Positions 1 through 9,391 of a DNA stretch of 64,000 nt are shown here, piece by piece; within the stretch, counting starts at the first letter, position 1, and the number at the start of each line of letters is the position of its first letter. Below the pieces are notes generated by a model, which saw nothing but the letters and a program-made list of their open reading frames with translations, ran no database searches and was not told where the DNA came from. The translations under genes were made by a program, and so were the position numbers. The DNA is from JAHFDS01 sp964593795 (GTDB lineage Bacteria; Myxococcota_A; Polyangia; JAHFDS01): the NCBI GenBank assembly GCA_964593795.1, contig CAZQJC010000163.1, forward strand, positions 1 to 64,000, in the 5' to 3' direction.

Positions 1-83
1 TCGGGTCTCTGACCCGGATCCGGAGCCTGAAGCCCGAGGCCTGAAGCCCGAAGCCTTCAGCGACGGCGCTCGTCCACGGATCA

Positions 84-103
84 GCGGGCCTGCGCAAGCC
101 CGC
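84..103 (-). terminator. Possible terminator hairpin downstream of the 136-1752 kinase
   Basis: Inverted arms GCGGGC (84-89) and GCCCGC (98-103) flank an 8-nt loop just past the minus-strand kinase stop at 136. No clear T-run follows, so this is a weak call based only on position and stem. Confidence 0.3.
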
Positions 104-135
104 ATTCTCCAACGCAGTTCAACCCGTTCGGTGCT

Positions 136-1752
<1,617 letters not shown>

Positions 1753-1847
1753 GGGCCGATGATACGTCGCGGCGCGCTTCGAGGGGTTCCGGCGCCCGCG
1801 ACGACTGCCAGCGGGGCGGCGCGCAACCTCGTGATAGCGTGTTGTAG

Positions 1848-3236
1848 GTGTCGCTCGACCAGACCCTCTCGATCATGCAGTCGCGCGGGGACACGCCGGG
1901 TGCCGCTCCCTACTTGTTCGTGCTGCTCGAGGCTGATCGACCGCTCGAGGGGGGCTCGCGGCACCTGCTCGAGGGCATCCGTGAGGTGACGCTCGGACGC
2001 GGCACGGCCCGCACCGTCGAGCGCAGCGGAGATCGCCTCGTGCTGCGCTTCCCGGACCGGCGCATGTCGAGCATGCACGCGCGGATCGAGCTCGGTCCGA
2101 TGGCGATGCTGTTCGATCCGGGCTCGAAGAACGGCTCCTTCGTGGGTGATCGCCGGGTCGACCAGCACCCGCTGCGGGACGGCGACCTGCTCCAGCTGGG
2201 TCACACCTTCCTCCTCTACCGGTCGTCGCTGCCCGAGCTCTCGGGGCAGGGACCGGACGTGTCGATGGCGGACCTCGCCGATCGCCCCGCAGGGCTGGCC
2301 ACGCTCTCGCCGGCGTGGGCGCTGCACGCCGAGCAGCTCTCGCGGGTCGCGGCGTCCGCCGTGCCCGTGCTCGTGCAGGGGGAGACCGGCACCGGAAAGG
2401 AGCTGGTGGCGCGGGCGATCCACGAGCGATCCGGCCGCAAGGGCGTGCTCGTCGCGGTGAACTGCGGCGCGCTGCCCGAGGCGCTCGTCGAGAGCGAGCT
2501 GTTCGGCTACCGCAAGGGCGCCTTCTCGGGGGCGCTCGAGGATCGGCCCGGGCTCGTTCGGAGCGCCGATGGGGGGACGCTGTTCCTCGACGAGATCGGG
2601 GACATGCCGCTGCCGTCGCAGGTGGCGCTCCTCCGGGTGCTCCAGGAGGGGGAGGTGATGGCGGTCGGCGCGACCAAGCCGGTGCGCGTCGACCTGCGCG
2701 TGGTGGCGGCGACGCACCACAAGGTCGGCGATCTCGTGGCCTCGGGGAAGTTCCGGGAGGATCTCCTGGCGCGTCTGTCGGGCTTCGTCGTGGAGGTCCC
2801 CCCCTTGCGCCAGCGTCGCGAGGACCTGGGGCTGCTCATCGCGGCGGTCCTGCCGCGCGCCGCGGGCGGGAAGGCCGGGCGCGTGACCTTCTCGATGAAC
2901 GCCGCGCGGGCGCTCCTCCTGTACCGGTGGCCGCTCAACGTGCGCGAGCTCGAGCGCGCGCTCGAGGCGGCGGTCGTCCTCTCGTCCGACGGGATCATCC
3001 AGCGCGAGCACCTGCCCGCGGGTGTGGGGGGCGAGGCCGCACCTCCCGCGGAGCGCGCGGCGGTCGAGCTCGGTCCCGAGGACGCCGCCCTCAAGGCGAG
3101 GCTCCTTCTGCTGCTCGAGCAGCACCAGGGCAACATCAGCGCGGTCGCGCGCGAGCTGGGCAAGGCGCGCGTGCAGATCCGCCGGTGGATCAAGCGCTTC
3201 GATCTCGCGGTGGCGGACGACGGCGGAGACGACTGA
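1848..3236 (+). CDS. FHA domain sigma-54-dependent transcriptional activator
   Basis: A 462-residue cytoplasmic regulator. Residues about 25-125 are an FHA domain (phosphothreonine-binding family) with LGRG, SSMHA and GSKNGSF motifs. A sigma-54 AAA+ domain follows, with Walker A GETGTGKE near residue 179, Walker B TLFLDEIGD, and an arginine-finger region. The sigma-54 contact loop reads GAFSGA rather than the usual GAFTGA. A Fis-like helix-turn-helix lies at about 423-452 (NISAVARELG). The chosen start is GTG 1848; an in-frame ATG at 1875 is the alternative. By family knowledge it activates sigma-54 promoters when its FHA domain senses a phosphorylated partner. The divergent kinase at 136-1752 is the likely partner (inference). 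Targets are not visible. Confidence 0.92.
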   Translation: MSLDQTLSIMQSRGDTPGAAPYLFVLLEADRPLEGGSRHLLEGIREVTLGRGTARTVERSGDRLVLRFPDRRMSSMHARIELGPMAMLFDPGSKNGSFVGDRRVDQHPLRDGDLLQLGHTFLLYRSSLPELSGQGPDVSMADLADRPAGLATLSPAWALHAEQLSRVAASAVPVLVQGETGTGKELVARAIHERSGRKGVLVAVNCGALPEALVESELFGYRKGAFSGALEDRPGLVRSADGGTLFLDEIGDMPLPSQVALLRVLQEGEVMAVGATKPVRVDLRVVAATHHKVGDLVASGKFREDLLARLSGFVVEVPPLRQRREDLGLLIAAVLPRAAGGKAGRVTFSMNAARALLLYRWPLNVRELERALEAAVVLSSDGIIQREHLPAGVGGEAAPPAERAAVELGPEDAALKARLLLLLEQHQGNISAVARELGKARVQIRRWIKRFDLAVADDGGDD

Positions 3237-3446
3237 TCGCCCGATCCTCCCGTTCGCTCGCTCTGGCGTCGAGCCGATCCGCCGAAGCGAGCGAAGCGAG
3301 CGTGGTGTCGCCGCAGGCTGTGCCGAGGACGACACGGGGCCCCGCGCAGGCCGGAGGCCGGAGTGGGGAGAGACACAGCTCAGCCACGAATCGCTCGAGG
3401 TGCACATCGAAGCACCGGCGCTTTCGCGGATCGATGTGGGTTCGGA
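3237..3446. other. Convergent intergenic region with degenerate GAAGCGAGCG repeats
   Basis: A 210-bp gap between the convergent FHA activator and cytochrome genes. Around 3284-3303 it holds GCGAAGCGAGCG-like repeats resembling the 5' part of the dispersed repeats at 9250, 44351 and 50125, but without their conserved hairpin. It may be a decayed copy. I see no ORF in it. Confidence 0.35.
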
Positions 3447-4676
3447 CTAGCGGCAGGTGACGGCGGGGTCGCGGGGGTCGTGGCACTTGGCGCAGACGCG
3501 CTGGTTGCGGCTCGAGAGCGCGCGACAGCGGGCGCTGCCGGCGAAGCCGGGGCCGTGCGGGTTCGCGCTCAAGCCGGGCTCGCGCAGCGCGGGGGCGGTG
3601 TCGGACGGCAGCGTGCCGCCGGGGCCGAGACCGCGCGCCGAGGCGTGACAGCGCAGGCAGGTCTCCTCGCGGTGGCAAGAGGCGCAGGTCTTGAGGTTGC
3701 GCTGGGCCTGGAAGGCGTGGTGGCTGGCGTCGGCGCGCGTCGTGGGCACGCCCGCCGCGTCCCGCGCCCAGCCCGCCGGGTGGAAGCGGCCGGGGCGACC
3801 GGTGGCGGGACCGAAGCCCGAGCGCTGGCCCCCTGCGGGATCGCCGCCCGTGGGATCGGACGCCACGCCGAGGCGCTGGTGGCAGGCGATGCAGAAGGTC
3901 TGACGCCGGTGGCACGCGCTGCAGTCGGGATCGTTCTTGCGCGCGTCGAGGACGTGCAGCGAGACGTAGTCGTTGCCGTGGAAGTCGAAGGGCTTGACGA
4001 CGCCCTGGTGGCAGTCGGCGCAGAAGCGCTGCACGTGGCACGACTCGCAGGCGCGCGGCTCGAGGCGCGCGGGCCGCGCGTGGTCGCGGCGGAACGTGGG
4101 GCCGTGCGCGAGCGAGCCGAGCTGAGGTTGCAGGCGGCCCTCGGCGAAGGTCGTGCGGAGGCGACCGGTCGGCAACGACTCGTGGCAGGCGGCGCAGCGG
4201 CGCGCGGCGGTCTTGCCGTCGTGGCAGCCGAGGCAGACCGCCTCGAGCGGGAGCGCGGCGCCGGGGGTGTCGAGCTGGCTCGTCGCGTGGCAGGCGGTGC
4301 ACTCGGCGCGGGAGACGTGGGTCGCGTGCGAGAAGCGCAGGTGCGGGGTGATGCGGTCGGGGCGCGGGCTCGCACGGTGGTCGTCGTGGCAGCGCTTGCA
4401 CGCCGCGTCGGCGGGCGCGAGGGAGTCGGCGGCGCTGGTCGAGGTGCGCGCGGCGGCGTGGCAGGACAGGCAGTCGGGGGTCACGCCCGCGTGGCGCGCG
4501 TGCGAGAAGGCGCGCGGGCGCGGCTGCGGCGGGTAGACGACGCGCGAGGGTGCGCGGCTGGGGGGCACGGCGGGGGCCGAAATATTTGCTTTGACGGATA
4601 GGTCGGGCGGCGCGGCCGCCTGGCTCCTCGGAACGAGCGCGAGCGCGAGCACGAGCACGAGCACGAGGCGCGTCAT
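3447..4676 (-). CDS. Secreted 12-heme c-type cytochrome
   Basis: The start chosen is ATG 4676, giving 409 residues with a signal peptide (hydrophobic VLVLVLALALV, then a probable cut after SQA). I count twelve CxxCH heme sites: CLSCH, CKRCH, CTACH, CLGCH, CAACH, CESCH, CADCH, CSACH, CIACH, CASCH, CLRCH and CAKCH. The spacing resembles cytochrome c3/c7-type multiheme proteins that pass electrons across the periplasm or outer membrane. Its ATG overlaps the stop of the upstream barrel gene (ATGA), so the two are translationally coupled. Together they resemble porin-cytochrome conduits (inference from architecture). The reading frame stays open upstream to 6470, but the signal peptide and coupling favour this start. 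Partner reductases are not visible in the window. Confidence 0.9.
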   Translation of the reverse strand: MTRLVLVLVLALALVPRSQAAAPPDLSVKANISAPAVPPSRAPSRVVYPPQPRPRAFSHARHAGVTPDCLSCHAAARTSTSAADSLAPADAACKRCHDDHRASPRPDRITPHLRFSHATHVSRAECTACHATSQLDTPGAALPLEAVCLGCHDGKTAARRCAACHESLPTGRLRTTFAEGRLQPQLGSLAHGPTFRRDHARPARLEPRACESCHVQRFCADCHQGVVKPFDFHGNDYVSLHVLDARKNDPDCSACHRRQTFCIACHQRLGVASDPTGGDPAGGQRSGFGPATGRPGRFHPAGWARDAAGVPTTRADASHHAFQAQRNLKTCASCHREETCLRCHASARGLGPGGTLPSDTAPALREPGLSANPHGPGFAGSARCRALSSRNQRVCAKCHDPRDPAVTCR

Positions 4677-6235
4677 CGCCAGGAACCGGCGGCGCCGAGG
4701 GTGCCGTGGTGGGGGCCGCGGGGGGAGCTCTGGGAGCCGAGGGTCAGGTCGAGGATCGCGAGGGCGCGGGTCTCGCGGCCCACGAGGCGGTTGAGGTTCT
4801 CCTCGAGGACGAGGTGGCCCAAGACGCCGCGCGCGAAGGCGTAGCGCGCGCCGGCCTGGGCGCCGAACGCCACGCCGTGCTGGCGGTCGGGCTCGAGGTC
4901 GCTGCGAAAGTAGAGCAGCGACAGGCGCGCCTCGAGATCGACGCGCCCGATCGAGGTCAGGAGCAAGCCGTCGGCGCCGGTCCGCAGGCCGCCGAAGCCG
5001 CCCCTCACCTCGGCGTCGAGCTGGGCGAGCGCGAGCGCGGTGCGGCGCCGCAGGCCGGTGCCGGCGCCCCACTCCACGCGGTCCCAGCGGCCGCCGGGCG
5101 AGCCGGGCGCCTCTTCGTAAACGCGGGTGTGCGCGCGCAGGTGCGCGGTGCCGCCGGCGGCGGGGACGGGGACCTCCCAGCGCACGCGGGCGTCCTGGTA
5201 CGCGCCGCGCGAGAAGACGTTCCAGATCGAGTCGCCCTCGAACGTCGGCAGGAGGTACGCGTAGCCGGCGGTCGCGCGCTGGCCGCCGGGTAGATCCGCG
5301 TCGAGGCCCGCGGCGACCTCGTCGATCGCGCCGACGAGCACGTTCCAGCGCAGGCCTGCGTACGGGAAGAGCCGCCCGAGCGCCAGGCGCGAGAAGACCG
5401 AGAGCTTCTCCTCGTCGGTGGCGCTTGCGGGGCGCACGTCGGGAAGGCCGCTCGGCGCGAGCGCCTCCTGCACGACCGCCGAGCGGTAGCCGGCGGTGCG
5501 CGACCACGTCCGCCGGTAGGCGACGCGGGCGTCGAGCGGGCCGAGGCCTTCGAGCGCGATCGCGCCGCCTGCCACCGGGGAGAGCGCGTCGGCCTGGTCG
5601 GGGCAGCGCTCGGCGACCACGCCCGCGCAGCTCAGGCGATCGCGCGAGCCGGTGCTCGTGCCGTCGAGCTCGAAGTGGTCCGTGCCGAAGGGGTGCGAGC
5701 CGCGCACCTCGACGCCGACGAGGCCCTCGATCACCAGCCACGGCAGGACGCGCACGCGCGCGTCGAGGCCGTCGAGCGCGAAGTAGTCGAAGTGGTCGAT
5801 GATGATCTGTCGGCCGAGATCGGCGTCGACGAGGCCCGCGCCGTTGCGGACGGAGAGCGTCGCGTGGAGCAGGTCGAACTGCTGGCCGGCCTGCGTGGGA
5901 TCGGTCAGCTCGCGGATGCGGCTCGGGCCGCCGGGGGCGGCGCGCGAGTAGTCCCCGAAGTCGTAGTCGAAGCGGAGCTGGCTCGAGAAGAAGACGAGGT
6001 TGCGCTCGCCGCCGCGCGTCCAGTCGGTGGGTACGAGGTCGGAGAGCTCCGCGGACAGGAGCTGCGTGACGCGCCGGCGCGACAGCATCACGGAGCCGCC
6101 GCGGTCGTCGAAGCGCCGGAGCTGGTAGCCCTGGCCGATCGTGGTCGCGGTCACCTCGCCCTCGTAGGCGCGCGCCCGGGCGGGCAGCGCGATCACGGCG
6201 AGGACTGCGAGCAGGGCGCGGACCACCTGGCTCAT
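4673..6235 (-). CDS. Outer-membrane beta-barrel (porin-like) protein partnered with multiheme cytochrome
   Basis: The start is ATG 6235, giving 520 residues. It has a signal peptide (about 1-23, ending ALPARARA-Y). The rest is rich in alternating polar/hydrophobic stretches with aromatic residues typical of beta-barrels (e.g. LRFDYDFGDY, ARVAYRRTW, GYAYLLPTF). I do not recognise a named family. The call rests on the signal peptide, barrel-like composition and coupling to a 12-heme cytochrome. Both ends overlap neighbours by 4 bp: the ATG with the stop of the GpsA-like gene, the stop with the ATG of the cytochrome. In known metal-reducing bacteria such barrels sheath a multiheme cytochrome to carry electrons through the outer membrane. 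That role here is inferred. Confidence 0.75.
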   Translation of the reverse strand: MSQVVRALLAVLAVIALPARARAYEGEVTATTIGQGYQLRRFDDRGGSVMLSRRRVTQLLSAELSDLVPTDWTRGGERNLVFFSSQLRFDYDFGDYSRAAPGGPSRIRELTDPTQAGQQFDLLHATLSVRNGAGLVDADLGRQIIIDHFDYFALDGLDARVRVLPWLVIEGLVGVEVRGSHPFGTDHFELDGTSTGSRDRLSCAGVVAERCPDQADALSPVAGGAIALEGLGPLDARVAYRRTWSRTAGYRSAVVQEALAPSGLPDVRPASATDEEKLSVFSRLALGRLFPYAGLRWNVLVGAIDEVAAGLDADLPGGQRATAGYAYLLPTFEGDSIWNVFSRGAYQDARVRWEVPVPAAGGTAHLRAHTRVYEEAPGSPGGRWDRVEWGAGTGLRRRTALALAQLDAEVRGGFGGLRTGADGLLLTSIGRVDLEARLSLLYFRSDLEPDRQHGVAFGAQAGARYAFARGVLGHLVLEENLNRLVGRETRALAILDLTLGSQSSPRGPHHGTLGAAGSWR

Positions 6236-7143
6236 TCGTCGGCGAACGCGCGCTCCATGAGGGCTCGCTGGAGGTCGGTCGGCTGGAGCTGGCCGTCGAG
6301 CAGCGCGCGCAGCGCCTGGAGCAGCGGCGTGCGCGTGCCGGTGTCGCTCGCGAGCGCCGCGGCAGCGCGAGCGGCGAGGGCGCTCGGAGGCTCCGCGCCG
6401 CGCACGCGTGGCGTCCCCCGGCCGAGCGTCTCGCCGAACGCGACGTCCTCGTCGGCGGGGCCCGCCGCATCGGAGAGGAGCGTGCCCATGCCGGACAGGC
6501 CCATGAACGTGCGCTCCTTGCCGCCGAGGCGCTCGCCGATGCGCGCGAGCTCCGCGAGCCCGCGCGTGAGCGCCACCGCGCGCGTGGCGGGGCCGAAGCC
6601 GAGCCCGGTCGCGAGCCCCTCGACGAGCCGCAGCGTCAGGCCCAGGGCCGCCGCGAGCTCGACGCCCACGGCGTCGGGGTTGCCGTAGACGCGCAGGCGC
6701 GCGCCGCCGAGCTGCTGCTTGGCCTCCTCGACGAGATCGGGGAAGCGCGAGCCGACGACGGCCGCGGTGGGCTCGCCGCGCGCGAGCTCGCGGGCGCGCA
6801 GCGGCCCGGCGAGGACGCCGACGCGCAGGACCGCGGTCTCCTGCCGCACGACCTCGGAGATGCGCAGCTTCGTCTCGGGATCGAGGCCGCGCGCGGTGTG
6901 CAAGAGCAGGTGGGAGCCGTCGAGGAACGGCGCGAGCTTCGACAGCGCATCGCGCGCCCACTCGGGCGGCACGGCGAGGACGACGAGGCGGCTCTCGGCG
7001 CACGCCTCCTGCATCGGCACCGTGCCCTCGAGCCCCTTGGCGCTGCCGATGAGCACGCGCTTGCCCTCGGCGCGCACAGTCCCGGCGAGCGCGCGACCGA
7101 GCGCCCCGGCGCCCACGATCGCGAGCCCTCGCGGCGCCGTCAC
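6232..7143 (-). CDS. Degenerate NAD-dependent glycerol-3-phosphate dehydrogenase-like protein
   Basis: A 303-residue protein with GTG start at 7143. It follows the GpsA fold: Rossmann GAGALGRALAG at the N-terminus, a GLDPETKLRISEVV stretch, LAGPLRARELARGEPTA, and the C-terminal ALTRGLAELARIGERLGG. Several positions that are nearly invariant in GpsA look substituted. The lysine of the TKG-type motif is arginine (ARGLD). The catalytic lysine expected in the ALKN-type motif is replaced (ALGLTL). The GDN motif reads GPA, and the GD of the GLAGLGDL motif reads GMGTLL. It may therefore be inactive on glycerol phosphate or use another substrate. It overlaps the upstream acyltransferase stop (GTGA) and the downstream barrel start (ATGA). 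The phospholipid context fits its ancestry. Confidence 0.75.
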   Translation of the reverse strand: MTAPRGLAIVGAGALGRALAGTVRAEGKRVLIGSAKGLEGTVPMQEACAESRLVVLAVPPEWARDALSKLAPFLDGSHLLLHTARGLDPETKLRISEVVRQETAVLRVGVLAGPLRARELARGEPTAAVVGSRFPDLVEEAKQQLGGARLRVYGNPDAVGVELAAALGLTLRLVEGLATGLGFGPATRAVALTRGLAELARIGERLGGKERTFMGLSGMGTLLSDAAGPADEDVAFGETLGRGTPRVRGAEPPSALAARAAAALASDTGTRTPLLQALRALLDGQLQPTDLQRALMERAFADE

Positions 7144-8753
7144 AGGACGCCCTTCGGCACGTGCGCCATGCGGTTCCGATAGTAGTAGAGCGCCTGGAGC
7201 TGCAAGGGCTGCGCGGCGCCGTCCTTCATGACGGCCGGCGGGCGAGGGTGGAACGCCGCGAACGAGCGCATCGCGGCCTCGACCACCGAGACGCCGTCCT
7301 TGCCGTCCCACGAGGCGTCGGGCAGGCCGTGCGGCTGCCCGGGCGCGGCGCGCAGCCGGTCGCGCAGGCGGTCGACGTCCTCGGCCAGGGTGGTGAGCGC
7401 CACGGGGGTCGGCCGCGCCAGCCGCAGGACGCGGTAGACGTCGCGCTCGCGCGCCGCGGCGCACATCCGCTCCCAGAGCGCCTGCGCCACGAGGTGCGTC
7501 GGCAGGAAGCGCACTTCGCGGCGGAACGCGCGCGAGATGGCCTCGCCGCACAGGCGCGTGTACTCGGCGTCGCGCGCCGCCTCCGGCCCGGGGGCGCCGC
7601 CGCGATCGAGGTAGCTCGCCGCGTCCACGACGCGATCGTGCGCGTGCGAGCGGCCCTCGGTGTCCACCTCGTTGCCGAACGGATCGAGCGGCGTGCCGAA
7701 GCGCACCACGAGGCAGCCGGGCGTCCGCAGGGCCGCGCGCACGTAGGAGAGGATCCGCGTGCCCTGCACCGACTCGTCGTCCTCGATGATGAAGCGCTTC
7801 TTGCCCTGCTCGGCGAGGTGGTCGGCGATGAGCGTCTCCGCCTCGAGCGTCAGGTGGTAGTTGAGCGTCACGGGCACGATGAACGCGCAGGGCCGGCGGT
7901 CGCCGCGCGCGGCGCGGTTGCCGAACGCCGTGAGCGCCGTGCCGAGCAGGCCCAGCTTGAGGTGGCCCTCGACGCCGCCCGAGCGGCTGCGCGTGCCGCC
8001 GGGGAAGAAGAGGCTGTGGAAGCCGCGCTCGATGAGGACGGTGGAGTACTCCTTGAGCACGTCCTTGTAGAGGGCGTGGCGGATGCGGCGATCGACGCGG
8101 TAGGCGCCGAGGTTGTGCATGAAGTACGAGAGGAACGGGTTCGTGAAGAGGTTCTTGCCGGCGCCGTAGGTGCAGGCGGGCAGGCCGGCGCGCTCGAGGG
8201 CGAAGCCGATCACGGGCGAGTCGAAGTTCGACAGGTGCGTCGGCACCACGACCAGCGTGCCCCGCGCCGCCAGGGCGCGCAGGCGCTCGGTGTCGCCCTC
8301 GATGCGCAGGTTGCGATCGAGGGCGCGGAGCTGCTCGAGCCCGCCGCGCAGCGTCGCGACGAGGCCCCGCTCGGGCAGGCCGAGGAGCGCCACGCCGATC
8401 GGCATCACGCCCCGCGCGAACCGCCACACGCGCGGATCGAAGTTCCCCGCGATGTCGATCGCGATCGCGTGCACGAGCCTGCGCAGCTCGCCCTCCTTCT
8501 CGAAGTCGGAGAGGCGGGCGAGGGCGCCCGAGAGGCGCTGCCAGGAGGCGCGCTCCTTCTTGTCCTCGGGGGTTCGCGCGTGCTCGAGGCGGCGCAGCTC
8601 CTCGTAGGCCGCCTCGTTGAGCACGTACTCGAGGCGCTCGTCGCCCCCGCGCTTGTGCCGCTCGAGGGCGCGGCCGACGACGCGCCGCTCGACGTCCCCG
8701 ATGATGGCCTCGCGCTCGCGGTTGAACTCTCCGAGACGACCGGCGTCGGTCAT
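7140..8753 (-). CDS. PlsB-like glycerol-3-phosphate/lysophospholipid acyltransferase
   Basis: A 537-residue protein starting at ATG 8753. The frame is open to 8885, but that would run across the divergent cutA start. Acyltransferase block I is THLSNFDSP (HX4D), and block III is FFPGGTRSRSG, corresponding to the FPEGTRS-type phosphate-binding motif. Flanking blocks include RVDRRIRHALYKDVL and FIVPVTLNYH. The length and the large helical N- and C-terminal extensions are closer to PlsB than to PlsC. By family it transfers an acyl chain to glycerol phosphate at the inner membrane. It heads a four-gene overlapping operon with a GpsA-like protein, a barrel and a 12-heme cytochrome, an unexpected pairing of lipid and electron-transfer functions. 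Confidence 0.88.
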   Translation of the reverse strand: MTDAGRLGEFNREREAIIGDVERRVVGRALERHKRGGDERLEYVLNEAAYEELRRLEHARTPEDKKERASWQRLSGALARLSDFEKEGELRRLVHAIAIDIAGNFDPRVWRFARGVMPIGVALLGLPERGLVATLRGGLEQLRALDRNLRIEGDTERLRALAARGTLVVVPTHLSNFDSPVIGFALERAGLPACTYGAGKNLFTNPFLSYFMHNLGAYRVDRRIRHALYKDVLKEYSTVLIERGFHSLFFPGGTRSRSGGVEGHLKLGLLGTALTAFGNRAARGDRRPCAFIVPVTLNYHLTLEAETLIADHLAEQGKKRFIIEDDESVQGTRILSYVRAALRTPGCLVVRFGTPLDPFGNEVDTEGRSHAHDRVVDAASYLDRGGAPGPEAARDAEYTRLCGEAISRAFRREVRFLPTHLVAQALWERMCAAARERDVYRVLRLARPTPVALTTLAEDVDRLRDRLRAAPGQPHGLPDASWDGKDGVSVVEAAMRSFAAFHPRPPAVMKDGAAQPLQLQALYYYRNRMAHVPKGVL

Positions 8754-8808
8754 GAGGGGGACATCGTAGCTCACCACTTCGCGGGGCGGCGGCGGTACCT
8801 TGGCCTCG

Positions 8809-9153
8809 ATGAGCGACGAAAGCGGACAGTCCCTCCGGGTTGTGCTCTGCAACGCCGCGCCCCACGACGCGCCTCGGATCGCCAAGCAGCTCGTCGAGGA
8901 GGGCCTCGCGGCGTGCGTGAGCGTCGTCCCGGGCGTGCGCAGCTTCTACGTCTGGGAGGGGCGCATGTACGACGACATGGAGAACACGCTCCTCGTCAAG
9001 ACCACGGCGGCCATGCTCCCGGCGCTGACCGCGCGCATCCGCGAGATCCACCCGTACGAGCTGCCCGAGGTGATCGGCCTCGAGGTCGTCGAGGGCGAGG
9101 GCGAGCCTCGCTACTTCGCGTGGGTGCGCGAGCGGATGAACCGCGGTCGGTGA
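8809..9153 (+). CDS. cutA: CutA divalent-cation tolerance protein
   Basis: A 114-residue protein from ATG 8809; a TTG nine bases upstream is the alternative. Family signatures are visible throughout: LVEEGLAACVSVVPGVRSFY, YVWEGRMYDDMENTLLVKT, and HPYELPEVIGLEVVEG. The length matches the roughly 105-115 residue family. CutA proteins form trimers with a PII-like fold and are linked to copper and other divalent cation tolerance, though their exact biochemical role is unsettled. It is divergent from the acyltransferase operon, with 55 bp between start codons that must contain both promoters. Confidence 0.95.
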   Translation: MSDESGQSLRVVLCNAAPHDAPRIAKQLVEEGLAACVSVVPGVRSFYVWEGRMYDDMENTLLVKTTAAMLPALTARIREIHPYELPEVIGLEVVEGEGEPRYFAWVRERMNRGR

Positions 9154-9249
9154 CGATCGGACGCATTCCGAGGCGTGGGGTCCGAGCGGGCTCGGGCTCC
9201 GCTCGCCTCGCTGGGCTCGGGCTCGACGGACGGATGCTCGATGCAGCCT

Positions 9250-9384
9250 CGAGGCGAGCGCAGCGAGCCGCAAGGGCGTAGCGAAGCGAAGCGAAGCGAA
9301 GACGCAGGGTGGGGGGCCCGCGAGGCTATGCCGAGCGGGGGCGGGGCGGCGCGCCCCGCCTGCGGCGGCCTTCCGAGGCCGCCG
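9250..9384 (+). repeat. Dispersed intergenic repeat, copy A, with terminal hairpin
   Basis: Begins GAGGCGAGCGCAGCGAGCCG, followed by CAAGGGCGTAGCGAAGCGAAG, a GACGCAGGGTGGGGGGCCCG core and GGGGCGGGGCGGCGCGCC. It ends in a 9-bp stem (9363-9371 with 9376-9384) around the tetraloop TCCG. Related copies lie at 44351-44485 and 50125-50260, with an inverted copy at 26638-26768. It sits between convergent cutA and the beta-helix lipoprotein gene. Confidence 0.85.
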
Positions 9385-9391
9385 ATCGCAG

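Noticed and set aside
3447..6470. A 1007-residue minus-strand protein ending in the cytochrome
   Set aside because: Its first 600 residues are Arg/Pro-rich shadow of the barrel gene; the signal peptide at 4676 marks the real start.
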